Below, one piece after another: positions 17,359-25,984 of a DNA stretch of 64,000 bases (position 1 is the stretch's first letter; every line of letters begins with the position of its first letter). The stretch comes from Actinospineispora eucalypti. GTDB taxonomy: Bacteria > Actinomycetota > Actinomycetes > Mycobacteriales > Pseudonocardiaceae. The stretch spans positions 3,038,001 to 3,102,000 of the forward strand of contig JACHMT010000001.1 in the NCBI GenBank assembly GCA_014208095.1, given 5' to 3'. The notes beneath the pieces are model-generated. The model did not search any database, was not told the origin of the DNA, and saw nothing but the letters and a program-made list of their open reading frames with translations. The position numbers and the translations under genes were made by a program.

Positions 17359-19700
17359 GGGCAGGGGTCCAGGCTGGCCTCGGACGGGTATGGCGTCGGG
17401 TTCGTCGCATGGCGACGGGCCTGGCGCCCCGCCCGTCGGGGCGCCAGGCGCTCGTCGCGGTCGTCGTGCTGGGCGTGGCGGGTTTGACCTTCGCGGGCCT
17501 GGCCGCCCTGCGCGTCGACACCCAGCCCCGGGCGTTCCTGCCGGCCGGTGACGTGTCGCTGCGAGACACCGAGGCGGCCGATCGCGCCTTCGGCGCCGAC
17601 CCGATCGTGGTCCTCGCCGAGGGGGCCGAGCCCGGTCAATTGCTCGGCCCCGAGCAGCTCCCGCTGGTGTTCCGGCTGGAGGGCCAGCTGTCCCGGCTCC
17701 CGGACGTGTCCGTGGTGTACGGGCCGGCCACCGTGCTCAACGAGATCGCCATCGCCAGCAACAAGGTGATTGCCCAGGTGATGGGCAGCCGGGACGCCGC
17801 CCGCGCGGCCGCGGAGCAGCAGGCCCGGAACGCCGGGGCACCCCCGGCGGCGGTCACCGCGGCCGGCGACACCGCCACCGCCACCTTCGACGAGCGCTAC
17901 GCCCCGCTTCTGGTCCAGGGGATGCCGCTCGGCCTGCCGACGCTGCACAACCCGGGGTTCGTGCGCAACCTCGTGTACGAGACCGGCCCGGACGGGCAGC
18001 CCTCGCCCCGGTCCCAATGGCGGTTCGTGGTGCCCTCGTCCCACGCCATCTCCATCCTGGTGCGGCCCAGGGAGAACCTCGACCAGGAGTCCACCGACCG
18101 GCTGGTGGCGGCGGTCCGCGCGACCGCGCAGGGCGCCGGGCTGCGCACCACCGCCCTCACCGTCACCGGGGCCCCCGCCGTGGCGGCGTCGCTCGCCGAC
18201 CAGGTCCGAGGGGAGATCCCCCTGCTCGGGGGCTGCGCGGTCGGGCTGATCGCGCTCTGCTATGTCGCGCTGCCTTGGCTGGGGCGGCGCCGCGACCGGC
18301 TGCTGCCCATCGTCGCCACCCTCTGCGGTACCGCCCTCACCCTGGCCGTCTTCGGCTGGCTGGGCCGGCCGCTCTCGCTGGGGGCGATGGCGTTCCTGCC
18401 GATCCTGATCGGCATCGGCAGCGACTTCCCCGCCTACCTGGTCCGCTCGGGGCAGCAACGCCGGGTACTGGTGGCCGCGCTGGCCAGCACGGCCGGATTC
18501 GCCGCCCTCGCGCTCTCCCCGCTGCCGTTCGTGCGCGACCTCGGTCTCGCCCTGGCCCTCGGCGTCCTGCTGGCGGTCGCCCTGGCCCTGGTACTGCGGC
18601 GCTGGCTGCTGCGCGGCGACACCGCCGAGCAGGCCGAACCCGCCTGGCGCGCCCCGGCCCTCGGGTCACGGGCCCGCCGGGCCGGCGTCGCGTTCGTGGC
18701 ACTCGCGGCCGCCGCGGTCGGCTGGGTGGCACTGCCGCACCTGGGCCTGGAGGCCCGCCCGGACCGGCTGGCCGCCGGGATGCCCGCGGTCGCCGACGCG
18801 CAGCACGCCGAGGAGGTGCTGGGCTCGTCCGGTGAGGTCCGCATGGTGCTGCGCGGGCCCGACGTGCTCTCGCCGCAGGCCCTGGACTGGATGCGCCGGG
18901 CCGGTGAGCAGATTGTGCTCGCCCACGGCGACCAGTTCCGGCCGATCCTGAGCCCGGCCGCGCTGCTCCGGTTCCTCGGCGACGCGCCGACCCCCGAGCA
19001 GGTCGCGGCGGCCACCACGTTGCTGCCCCGGTACCTGCTGGGCGCGGTGACCACGCCGGACGCGAAGCAGGCGGTGCTGAGCTATGGCATCGCCCTGCAG
19101 GATCTTGGTGATCAGCACCGGTTGCTGGACTCAGTACGGGCCGGCCTGCCCCCGCTGCCTGCCGGCTACGACGTAACCCTCACCGGGCTGCCGGTGGTCG
19201 CCGCCCACGGCTACGAGCTGGTCTCCGGGGATCGGTACCTGACCAACATCGCCGGCATCGCGGCGGCGGGCCTGGTGCTGCTGATCGGGCTGCGCCGGCG
19301 CGCGGACGCCGGCCGAGCAGTCATGGCGGCCGCCCTGGCCACCGGCTGGGGCCTGGCCGTCGTCATCGCGCTGGGCTTCCAACTGAGCCCGCTGACCGTA
19401 GCGCTCGGGTCGCTCACCACCGCGACGGCCTGTGAGTTCACCGTGCTCCTGGCCGACGCGGTGCGCCACGCACACCGCGCGCAGTGGCGCACGGTGTGCG
19501 TGGCGGCCCTGGCCGCCGCGGTCGGCTACGCGACGCTGGCGCTGTCCCGGCTGGACGTGATCCAGGAGTTCGGCCTGCTGCTCAGCCTGACGGTGCTGCT
19601 GTCCCTGGTCGCAGCCCACGTAGTAGTGCTGGTCTCCCCGGGACGAGCCGAGCGCGCGCCCGGGGTCGAGGCCCGGCCGCGCGACCCGGTCGCGGTGTGA
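17355..19700 (+). CDS. MMPL/RND-family lipid transporter
   Basis: A 781-residue RND-type membrane protein of the MMPL family. One hydrophobic segment lies near the N-terminus (about 30-50). A periplasmic loop follows, then a block of helices at about 290-415 (including MAFLPILIGIGSDFPAYLVR), a second loop, and a second helical block at about 630-765 (LTTATACEFTVLLADAVRHA). Members move lipids across the envelope with proton coupling. It overlaps the last Mce gene by 4 nt, so it is translated with the importer and probably works on the same lipid class. Confidence 0.88.
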   Translation: MRAGVQAGLGRVWRRVRRMATGLAPRPSGRQALVAVVVLGVAGLTFAGLAALRVDTQPRAFLPAGDVSLRDTEAADRAFGADPIVVLAEGAEPGQLLGPEQLPLVFRLEGQLSRLPDVSVVYGPATVLNEIAIASNKVIAQVMGSRDAARAAAEQQARNAGAPPAAVTAAGDTATATFDERYAPLLVQGMPLGLPTLHNPGFVRNLVYETGPDGQPSPRSQWRFVVPSSHAISILVRPRENLDQESTDRLVAAVRATAQGAGLRTTALTVTGAPAVAASLADQVRGEIPLLGGCAVGLIALCYVALPWLGRRRDRLLPIVATLCGTALTLAVFGWLGRPLSLGAMAFLPILIGIGSDFPAYLVRSGQQRRVLVAALASTAGFAALALSPLPFVRDLGLALALGVLLAVALALVLRRWLLRGDTAEQAEPAWRAPALGSRARRAGVAFVALAAAAVGWVALPHLGLEARPDRLAAGMPAVADAQHAEEVLGSSGEVRMVLRGPDVLSPQALDWMRRAGEQIVLAHGDQFRPILSPAALLRFLGDAPTPEQVAAATTLLPRYLLGAVTTPDAKQAVLSYGIALQDLGDQHRLLDSVRAGLPPLPAGYDVTLTGLPVVAAHGYELVSGDRYLTNIAGIAAAGLVLLIGLRRRADAGRAVMAAALATGWGLAVVIALGFQLSPLTVALGSLTTATACEFTVLLADAVRHAHRAQWRTVCVAALAAAVGYATLALSRLDVIQEFGLLLSLTVLLSLVAAHVVVLVSPGRAERAPGVEARPRDPVAV

Positions 19701-19704
19701 GGAA

Positions 19705-19916
19705 GTGACGGTGGCTTACGAGATCACGGTCGCGCTGCTGGCGGGGGGCTTGTTCGCTCTCGCCCACTGGGGGCGCCGGCACATCGAGGAGTTGGTGCCA
19801 ACGACGCTTACCCCGTCCGGCCGCACGCGGATGATCGGCGCGGCGCACTCACCTGCCAGCTGGTGGCGGTCGTCTTGCTCGTGTACGACCTTGGCCGGAT
19901 TTGGGCACTGGCCTGA
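19705..19916 (+). pseudogene. Small two-helix membrane protein, apparently frameshifted
   Basis: A frame starts 4 nt after the MMPL stop (GTG 19705 or 19711) and reads VAYEITVALLAGGLFALAHW, then ELVPTTLTPSGRTRM, one hydrophobic helix. Near 19835 the sense continues one frame over as RGALTCQLVAVVLLVYDLGR and IWALA, a second helix ending in TGA at 19914-19916. The two halves together make a plausible 70-residue two-helix protein; a one-base loss would explain the break. In the unshifted frame the product runs to 19953 with a non-hydrophobic tail. Function unknown; the position suggests a mce-associated protein. Confidence 0.5.
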
Positions 19917-19946
19917 CTGCTTGATGTGGCCGTACCGGCCGGAATC

Positions 19947-19963
19947 CCGGTAGCGGTTACTCC
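19947..19963. promoter_or_regulatory. Orphan operator-like site GGTA-N5-TACTCC
   Basis: CCGGTA GCGGT TACTCC matches the sites at 1587, 2265 and 6607 in spacing and right arm, and is followed by TG. No intact gene starts downstream on the plus strand; the next 500 bp look decayed. It may be the remains of a lost promoter. Confidence 0.4.
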
Positions 19964-19977
19964 TGTACCGCATCATC

Positions 19978-20038
19978 GGTACGCGGAGCGGGCCGAGTCT
20001 AGCGCGGGGTCCCTGACCCCGGGCCCGCTCCGCGTACC
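19978..20038. terminator. Long nested hairpin downstream of mce operon 1
   Basis: Perfect 17-bp arms at 19978-19994 (GGTACGCGGAGCGGGCC) and 20022-20038 enclose a second perfect 7-bp stem, CGGGGTC (20005-20011) and GACCCCG (20015-20021). There is no T run. The position after the mce operon suggests a strong transcript-end structure; a regulatory or element-end role is also possible. Confidence 0.5.
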
Positions 20039-20474
20039 TATTCGGCGAGCACCGGGGCGATACCAGCCGTGTCGCGGGAGTACGGGACGAACTCCACCAC
20101 GCCGAGCCGATGTGCCAGGTTCGCGGAGGTCTGTGCACATCTGTGTGAGTTCGGGGGCTCCGCGCGGAACCTGGGCGGAACGCGCACGCCGATTACGTTT
20201 ACTGGAGTCGGTATATCTGCTGGTGGAAGCCATGTGCAGCGACTCGAACGGGATGCCCGAAAAAACGCTCCGAGACAAGTTCGCCGGCTACAAGCTCCTC
20301 GGCAGCTAGCGCCTGGACAGCACTTCTACCTGGGGAAACGCTGCAAACCGGCCCTGGTGCTCTCTGTGGGCGCCCGGGGCCGACTGGCGTCCTCTGTGGC
20401 GATCCACGGAACAGTCACGGAACAAAATCTTCCTGGCTGTGCCCGCTGTCTGCGCGGGCGAGCTGTCGTCTAGA
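20039..20474. other. Gene-free stretch, probably decayed
   Basis: About 430 bp between the nested hairpin and the broken GntR gene. Open frames exist on both strands, but none has a recognisable domain, a good ribosome binding site or actinobacterial codon bias throughout. The plus-strand phrase LRLLESVYLLVEAMCSDSNG near 20190-20250 looks protein-like and may be a remnant. No RNA gene or repeat was recognised. Confidence 0.4.
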
Positions 20475-20929
20475 TCAGCTGCCGTCCAGCAGCGCGGCGA
20501 CCGTGGAATCCACGCCGGCCAGGCCTGCGGCCCGTTCGGCCACGGCCCGCAGCGCGGCGACGTCCTCGTCGGAGGCCCGCTCGACCGCCTGCTCGACGGC
20601 GAACGCGTAGAGCGCGCCCAGCAGCCCGAACACGTCGCCGGCGGGCATCTTCTCGAACTGGACGACCGAGGCGATGGACAGCGCCAGCAGCGTGTCCCCG
20701 CGCGCTGTCACCGTTGTCCGAGTGCCGTTGCGCGTGCTGAGCAGGCCCATCGCGGACAGCACACGGACGGCCTCGCGGACCGTCGGGGCGCTCACCCCGT
20801 AGCGCGCCGCCAACTCGCGCTCGGCCGCTCACCGTCCGGCAGCTCCCCGCTGAGGATCTGGGCGCGCAGATCCGCCACGATCTGATCGGTCACGCCGCCC
20901 CGGAACAACCTCGCCGCCGGCACAGTCAT
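20475..20929 (-). pseudogene. Broken GntR (FadR-type) regulator
   Basis: From ATG 20929 (GGAGGTG upstream) the frame reads MTVPAARLFRGGVTDQIVAD and LRAQILSGELPDGER, a typical GntR winged-helix start. Near 20815 the sense moves to another frame, AARYGVSAPTVREAVRVLSA and MGLLSTRNG, which completes the helix-turn-helix. A few bases of the LPSERELA motif are missing, causing the frameshift. The following ligand-binding region ends after about 70 residues, roughly half of a normal FCD domain. It lies 171 bp beyond the 3' end of the aldehyde dehydrogenase gene, on the same strand, and may once have controlled it. Confidence 0.65.
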
Positions 20930-21099
20930 CACCGCCCACCTCCGCAACGGCTACCCGCAGTCGGCCTGCGCGGGACGAGGAACAGCCGCCACGGGGACGA
21001 TACCTAGCTGGCAGCCAGGTCGACCCAGCCCAGGGTCTGCGGCGCGCTGCGGATGCACTCCGCGTCTGGCGACGAGGCGTGGCGATCTCCGGTCAAGGG

Positions 21100-22554
21100 T
21101 CACCAGACCTTGTTCACGTTCACCACGTGGACGTCGGTGAAGGCGTGGATGCCGTCCAGGCCGAACTCGCTGCCCAGCCCGGACTGCTTGCGGCCCCCGA
21201 ACGGGACATCCGGTGACAGCGCGAAGTGCTGGTTCACCCAGGTCGTACCGGTCTCGAGGCGGCGGGCGATGTCCGTGGCCGCCGCCGCGGATCCCCAGAC
21301 GGAGGCGCCGAGGCCGTAGGGCGTGGCGTTCGCGCGTTCGATCACGTCATCGATGTCGTCGTAGGAGAACACCGAGCGGATCGGACCGAACGTCTCCTCC
21401 GCCGTCAGGCTGCTGTCCTCGCTGATGTCGCGGACCACCGTGGGCCGGACGAAGTAGCCGTCCCCCTCCACCACGGTCCCGCCGGCGATAACGGTGCCGG
21501 TGTCGTGGGCCAGCTCGAGCGCATCGCGGACGAGCTCGAACTGGCGGGCGTTCTGGATCGGACCCATTCGGGCACCCTCGCCGAGCCCTGGGCCTATGAC
21601 CACGGCGTCGGCCAGCCGCGCGAGCTCGGCGCAGAACTCCTCGTAGATGGAGGAGTGCACGAAGATGCGCTTGATGTTGATGCACACCTGGCCGGAGTTG
21701 GCGAAGGCCCAGGTGAATACCCCCTCGGCGGTCTTCGCCACGTCGGCGTCGGCCAGGACGATGCCGGGGTCGTTGCCGCCCAGCTCCAGCGTGATCCGCT
21801 TCAGGGTGCCCGCGGCCGACGCCATGACCCGCCGACCGGTCGCCGTCGATCCGGTGAAGGACACCTTCGCGACATCGGGGTGGGCGGTCAGCAGCGGCCC
21901 CACGGCGCCGGCGTCACCGACGACGTTGACGACGCCGGCGGGCACGACGTCGGCCAGCAGCTGGCCGAGGAGCAGGGCGTTGAGGGGTGTCGTCGGCGCG
22001 GGCTTGACCACGACGGTGTTGCCGGTGATCAGGGCGGGCCCGAGCTTGTACATCATCTGGAAGAACGGGAAGTTCCACGGGATGATCGCCGCCACCACGC
22101 CGAGGGGCCTGCGCAGAATCTCGACAAAGGCCTCATCATCGTCCCGCACGACCTCGGGATCGGGGCGCCAGTCGGCGAAGTACCGCGTGTAGCTGATCGC
22201 CGCGCCGACGTCGCCGAGGGAGTCGGCGAGGGACTTGCCCTGTTCGCGGGTGACGGTGCGGGCGATGAGCTCGGCGTTCTCCTCGACCAGGTCGGCGATG
22301 CGGGTGAGGATCGCGCCCCGTTCGTCGTACGACTTGGCGGACCAGCCGGGGAACGCCTGCCGGGCGGCGGCGACCCCGCGGTCGACCTGGTCGGCGTCGG
22401 CCACCGGTGCGGTGGCGAAGGCTCGTCCCGTCGCGGGATCGATCACGTCCTGGCTGTCGGCGCCCGGTTCGAGGCTGCCGCCGATCAGCTGTCGGTACTG
22501 CTCGGCGGCGGTTGTCGAGTGGTTCATCAGGTACTGGGGAACCGGCCTGGGCAA
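21100..22554 (-). CDS. NAD(P)-dependent aldehyde dehydrogenase
   Basis: A 484-residue ALDH superfamily member. The general-base Glu is in ITLELGGNDPG (about residue 255) and the catalytic Cys in NSGQVCINIKR (about 290); the cofactor motif is VSFTGSTATGRRV. The start is a TTG at 22554 with GGAGG 6 nt upstream; ATG 22527 is the alternative. It oxidises an aldehyde to the acid; substrate unknown. It is the last gene of a minus-strand run with the cysteine hydrolase and Fe-type dehydrogenase. Confidence 0.9.
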   Translation of the reverse strand: MPRPVPQYLMNHSTTAAEQYRQLIGGSLEPGADSQDVIDPATGRAFATAPVADADQVDRGVAAARQAFPGWSAKSYDERGAILTRIADLVEENAELIARTVTREQGKSLADSLGDVGAAISYTRYFADWRPDPEVVRDDDEAFVEILRRPLGVVAAIIPWNFPFFQMMYKLGPALITGNTVVVKPAPTTPLNALLLGQLLADVVPAGVVNVVGDAGAVGPLLTAHPDVAKVSFTGSTATGRRVMASAAGTLKRITLELGGNDPGIVLADADVAKTAEGVFTWAFANSGQVCINIKRIFVHSSIYEEFCAELARLADAVVIGPGLGEGARMGPIQNARQFELVRDALELAHDTGTVIAGGTVVEGDGYFVRPTVVRDISEDSSLTAEETFGPIRSVFSYDDIDDVIERANATPYGLGASVWGSAAAATDIARRLETGTTWVNQHFALSPDVPFGGRKQSGLGSEFGLDGIHAFTDVHVVNVNKVW

Positions 22555-22609
22555 CGGTGCCTCCGATCATCGGTCTCGTGGGTACGGGACGTGCCTGTCG
22601 GGCGCGGGG

Positions 22610-23239
22610 TCAACGGGACGCGTGGGCAGGTCGAACACGGTTCCCGCTGGCCGCCGCTTCGATCAGGTGGCTGGTGACCTCGTCGAGTTCGACCACGTCC
22701 CCATACTTCGTGTCGATGTCGACCAGGTTGGCCAGGTGCGCGACGGGTGACCGGTCGGTGACGCATTCCAGCGGGACGATGACGTGATATCCGAGTGACG
22801 CCGCGTCGATCACGGTCGCGAGGATGCATCCGCTGGTCACGCTGCCGGTCACGATCAGTGTGTCGATGCCCAGGGCGCGCAGGTGCGGTTGCAGCGGGGT
22901 GCCGAAGAACGCCGAGGGGGCCCGTTTGATCCATACCGGGGCATCAGGGCAGAGCGGGAGCCGGGCGTCCAACTGGCACCAGCGGCCGCCCTCGCGCAGT
23001 GCGTGCAGTCCCGGCATCTTGCGCAGCCACTTCGATTGATCGAAGGGTTGGAAGGCGACCGCGGTGAACATCACGGGCACGTCGAACCGGGTGCACAGCT
23101 CGATCAGCTCGGCGGTCGCGGCCAGCTCCTTGGGCATCTCCGCGCCGACCCCGGACGCCGGGTCGGTGAACCCGGTCTGGAAGTCCACGACGAGCAGCGC
23201 CGGTCGCCGACCCCACCCGGTCCGTTCGCTGATGTTCAC
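22610..23239 (-). CDS. Isochorismatase-family cysteine hydrolase
   Basis: A 209-residue protein with the full catalytic triad of the cysteine hydrolase family: Asp in ALLVVDFQTGF, Lys in VWIKRAPSAFFGT and Cys in GSVTSGCILATV. Family members hydrolyse N-carbamoyl, amide or vinyl-ether bonds (N-carbamoylsarcosine amidase, maleamate amidase, nicotinamidase). The start GTG 23239 overlaps the upstream stop (GTGA); a longer frame to 23251 overlaps more. Its substrate is probably an intermediate of the same pathway as its neighbours. Confidence 0.85.
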   Translation of the reverse strand: MNISERTGWGRRPALLVVDFQTGFTDPASGVGAEMPKELAATAELIELCTRFDVPVMFTAVAFQPFDQSKWLRKMPGLHALREGGRWCQLDARLPLCPDAPVWIKRAPSAFFGTPLQPHLRALGIDTLIVTGSVTSGCILATVIDAASLGYHVIVPLECVTDRSPVAHLANLVDIDTKYGDVVELDEVTSHLIEAAASGNRVRPAHASR

Positions 23240-24402
23240 CGGGCCAGCCACAGAATCCGCCGCAGCTCTTGCTCGGAGTCGATGGGGCGCAGGTTGTTTT
23301 CGACGACCATCTTGTGCCTCATCCCCAGGGGGACCGCCTCGTCGAGATGGGCGTCGGTGATGCCGAGGTCGGTCAGGCTGGTTGGCATGCCGAGCAGTTC
23401 GAGCAGCTCGAGCACGACCTCGTGGAACTTGTCGCCCTCGCGCCCGAGGAGCCGGAGCAGCCGGTGGTACTCAGCGTCCGCGGCGCCCTCCAGCCAGCGG
23501 GCCTGCGCCAACATGAGGACGCAGGCGAGCGCGCTGTGCGGCACCCCGGCGATCGGCGCCAGGACGTGCACCATGTAGTGGCTGAACCCATGCGGCGCGG
23601 ACAGCTGCCCGAGCCCGGTGTAGTAGCTCGCGCGTTGGCAGGCCGCCCGGGCGTCGTTCCCGGTCTCGAGCCGAGGCAGGTTCTCCACGAACAGCCGGAT
23701 GGCCTGCTCGGCGAGCAGGCTGGCGAGCGGTTCGGGTCGGACCGCGCACAGCGTGTTCACCGCGTGATCCAGCCCGCGCAGCGCGGTGCTCAACAGCAAC
23801 GCGCGCGGTGTGTGGGCAAGGATGTCCGGGTCGTAGACGAGTACCTGAGGCGCACCCGACCGCACGAAGTACAGCGTCTTCGTGCGAGTGGCGGTGTCGA
23901 TGGGGGATGTGCCCGGCGTGACCTCCGCCGTGGAGAGGGTGGTGGGCACGCAGAACTGCCGGATGGCGGGCGCCCGCTGTCGCGCCGGGATCAGCTCGCC
24001 GTCGAGCACTGAGGCACGCAGCGGCTCGAGCCCCGTGGCCGCGGTGACATCCTCGGAAATGCAGAGCTGGACCATCTTGCACAGGTCGATCACCGAGCCG
24101 CCGCCCACCGCGACGAGCACGTCGGCGCCGATCTCCCGGGCGAGCGCGGCCACCCGCAGTACGTCGTCCACCGGGGCGTGCTCGTGGACGTCGTCGGTGA
24201 GCCCCCCGAAGGTGTCCCGGAGACCGTCGACGATCTTCGCGACCGCGTCGGACTTCCGGTTCAACGACCGGGACGCCACGACGAGGGCACGCCGGTAGCC
24301 GTAGCGGCCCAACAGGCCGTGCAGCGCGGTGGATGTCCCCGCGCCGCTGACGACTCGCTCCGGACCGGGGTGGATGTAGGTGGTGTGGCTCTGGGCGGGC
24401 AA
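23236..24402 (-). CDS. Iron-type alcohol dehydrogenase / maleylacetate reductase-like
   Basis: A 388-residue protein of the Fe-ADH fold. The nucleotide-binding VLVAVGGGSVIDLCKM is near residue 100. Metal-ligand-like positions include LRGLDHAVNTLC near 210 and PHGFSHYMVHVL near 290. In maleylacetate reductases this fold reduces maleylacetate to 3-oxoadipate in aromatic ring degradation; other members reduce aldehydes or ketones. TTG 24402 with GAAAGG upstream is chosen; it lies 20 nt after the carrier stop. No active-site feature settles which substrate it uses. Confidence 0.8.
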   Translation of the reverse strand: MPAQSHTTYIHPGPERVVSGAGTSTALHGLLGRYGYRRALVVASRSLNRKSDAVAKIVDGLRDTFGGLTDDVHEHAPVDDVLRVAALAREIGADVLVAVGGGSVIDLCKMVQLCISEDVTAATGLEPLRASVLDGELIPARQRAPAIRQFCVPTTLSTAEVTPGTSPIDTATRTKTLYFVRSGAPQVLVYDPDILAHTPRALLLSTALRGLDHAVNTLCAVRPEPLASLLAEQAIRLFVENLPRLETGNDARAACQRASYYTGLGQLSAPHGFSHYMVHVLAPIAGVPHSALACVLMLAQARWLEGAADAEYHRLLRLLGREGDKFHEVVLELLELLGMPTSLTDLGITDAHLDEAVPLGMRHKMVVENNLRPIDSEQELRRILWLAR

Positions 24403-24422
24403 CGGGAACCTTTCGGGGAGGG

Positions 24423-25784
24423 TCAGCCGAGGGTGGACGGCAGGATCAGCAGTGCCCAGGTGACCAGCGGCGCCAACACCGCGAGGTAGCCGGTGTAGAT
24501 CAGCAGCTTCCGCTGGAAGACCGCTTTGTCGACGCCTTCGGTGTTCGCCAGGACCAACGCGCCGAAGGTGGAGAACGGGCTCACGTCGACGACGGTGGCG
24601 CACAGCCCCACGGCAACGACGACCATCAGCGGGTTGACGCCGGCGGCCACGGCGAGCGGGAGCGACAGCGGCACCACGATGCCGATGATCCCCAGCGACG
24701 AAGCCATCGCGGAGACCACCGCGGCGATCAGGCACGCCAGCAGGAGGGCGAGCACCGGGCTGCCGAGAGCGGTGATGGCCCGCGTGGTGTAGGCGATGGC
24801 CCCTACCTTGTCGAGCAGCGTGACGTAGGTCAGGACGCCGCAGACCAACAGCACCGTGGACCAGGAGATCCGGGTGATGGACTCGACCCGGACCGTCTTG
24901 GGGGACAGCAGCACCAGTACGACGGCCACCAGGAACGCGGTGAAGCCCGTGTCCAGCTTCCAGACGCTGATCGCCAGCAGGAACCCGATGATCGCGCCGA
25001 AGGTCAGCAGATTCGCCGGGGCGGGGCGCAGGCTGACCGGCGCAGCATCCCGGTCGTCGACCGCCACGGCCGTCGCGACGGGCGACGTCGCCACCCCGCC
25101 GGAGCTCTCCGCCCCGGCCACGCCGCCAGCCTGCGCACCGTCGGGGACCGGGGGCGCGCCGCCGTCCTTATCGGGGCCGGGGCGTTCGCCGACGAGCCTG
25201 CGCCCGCCGAACACGAAGAACCCGACCACGGTGAGGATCGCGTTGCCGGCGATGACCAGCCCGTAGAGCGCCCAGGGCTCGGGGGCGAAGCCGCTGCGCT
25301 CGAGGATCTTGTTGACCAGCAGGCCGTAGGGCGCGATCGGGGAGAAGCAGCCGGCCTGTGCGCCGTGGACGATCATCAGACCGATCAGCACCGGATGGAT
25401 CCGGTAGCGCCGGATGAACCCGGCCCCGATGCCCGCGAGGACGGGGACGGAGCCCGGTCCGAGCGTGGCCAGTGCGGTGCTGACCAGGAACAGCAGCCAC
25501 GGCAGCATCCAGTGCTTGCCCCGGACCAGGTGCACCATCGTGTCGGCCAGCCACTGGATGGTCCCGTTGACCTGAGCGACCCCCAGTAGGTAGGTGGTGC
25601 CGGCGATCAGGACGAAGAGGTCCACCGGGAAGAAGCCGAGCAGGTCTTTGGTGCCGAGGGCGGCGATGGTCGTGCCGACCAGGAACGCCGACACCAGCGC
25701 GACGGCACCGAGGTTGACGCTGAACACCGTCCCGACGGCGAACATGACGATCAGGCCGATGATCGACCACAGCTCTGTGCTCAT
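24423..25784 (-). CDS. MatC-type dicarboxylate carrier
   Basis: A 453-residue membrane protein with about eleven hydrophobic segments and a long Pro/Ala/Gly-rich cytoplasmic loop (about residues 200-255). The N-terminal half resembles the MatC N-terminal domain (VNLGAVALVSAFLVG, then FPVDLFVLIAGTTYLLGVAQ). The C-terminal VVDVSPFSTFGALVLANTEG is typical of ion-coupled dicarboxylate carriers. The ATG at 25784 starts a minus-strand operon with the Fe-type dehydrogenase, hydrolase and ALDH genes. A close relative lies at 33904. It probably imports an organic acid used by this gene set. Confidence 0.85.
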   Translation of the reverse strand: MSTELWSIIGLIVMFAVGTVFSVNLGAVALVSAFLVGTTIAALGTKDLLGFFPVDLFVLIAGTTYLLGVAQVNGTIQWLADTMVHLVRGKHWMLPWLLFLVSTALATLGPGSVPVLAGIGAGFIRRYRIHPVLIGLMIVHGAQAGCFSPIAPYGLLVNKILERSGFAPEPWALYGLVIAGNAILTVVGFFVFGGRRLVGERPGPDKDGGAPPVPDGAQAGGVAGAESSGGVATSPVATAVAVDDRDAAPVSLRPAPANLLTFGAIIGFLLAISVWKLDTGFTAFLVAVVLVLLSPKTVRVESITRISWSTVLLVCGVLTYVTLLDKVGAIAYTTRAITALGSPVLALLLACLIAAVVSAMASSLGIIGIVVPLSLPLAVAAGVNPLMVVVAVGLCATVVDVSPFSTFGALVLANTEGVDKAVFQRKLLIYTGYLAVLAPLVTWALLILPSTLG

Positions 25785-25858
25785 CGGTGGTTCCCCTGCT
25801 CGACGGTCATCTAACGAACGGTCAGAACTACGTTCGGGATACTAGGTCTCCCAACTCT

Positions 25859-25867
25859 GTCATACAA
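25859..25867. promoter_or_regulatory. GTCATACAA box upstream of the MatC operon
   Basis: GTCATACAA, identical to the box at 31405-31413, lies 75 bp upstream of the carrier start and faces the divergent thiolase gene. It is one of several TCATAC elements in the 25-35 kb region; a FadR-type operator is the likely role. Confidence 0.4.
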
Positions 25868-25950
25868 GACTTCAGTTTAATTGAATATTTATGCAGTTCA
25901 CAGAGCTTCGCTGTATGCGCACTGTCTGGTTGACGGTTTTGAATACGTCG

Positions 25951-25970
25951 CGTATGTATGACGTATGACG
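25951..25970. promoter_or_regulatory. Tandem GTATGAC boxes upstream of the thiolase operon
   Basis: CGTATGTATGACGTATGACG contains two overlapping copies of GTATGAC (the complement of GTCATAC) 15-34 bp upstream of the thiolase start. The position over the start region suggests repression by a bound regulator. Confidence 0.45.
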
Positions 25971-25984
25971 GGAGCGAGGGCGGC

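Noticed and set aside
20935..21099. Minus-strand fragment ending before the aldehyde dehydrogenase 3' end
   Set aside because: A short frame ends LGWVDLAAS near 21005, but no family could be recognised and no start is visible.
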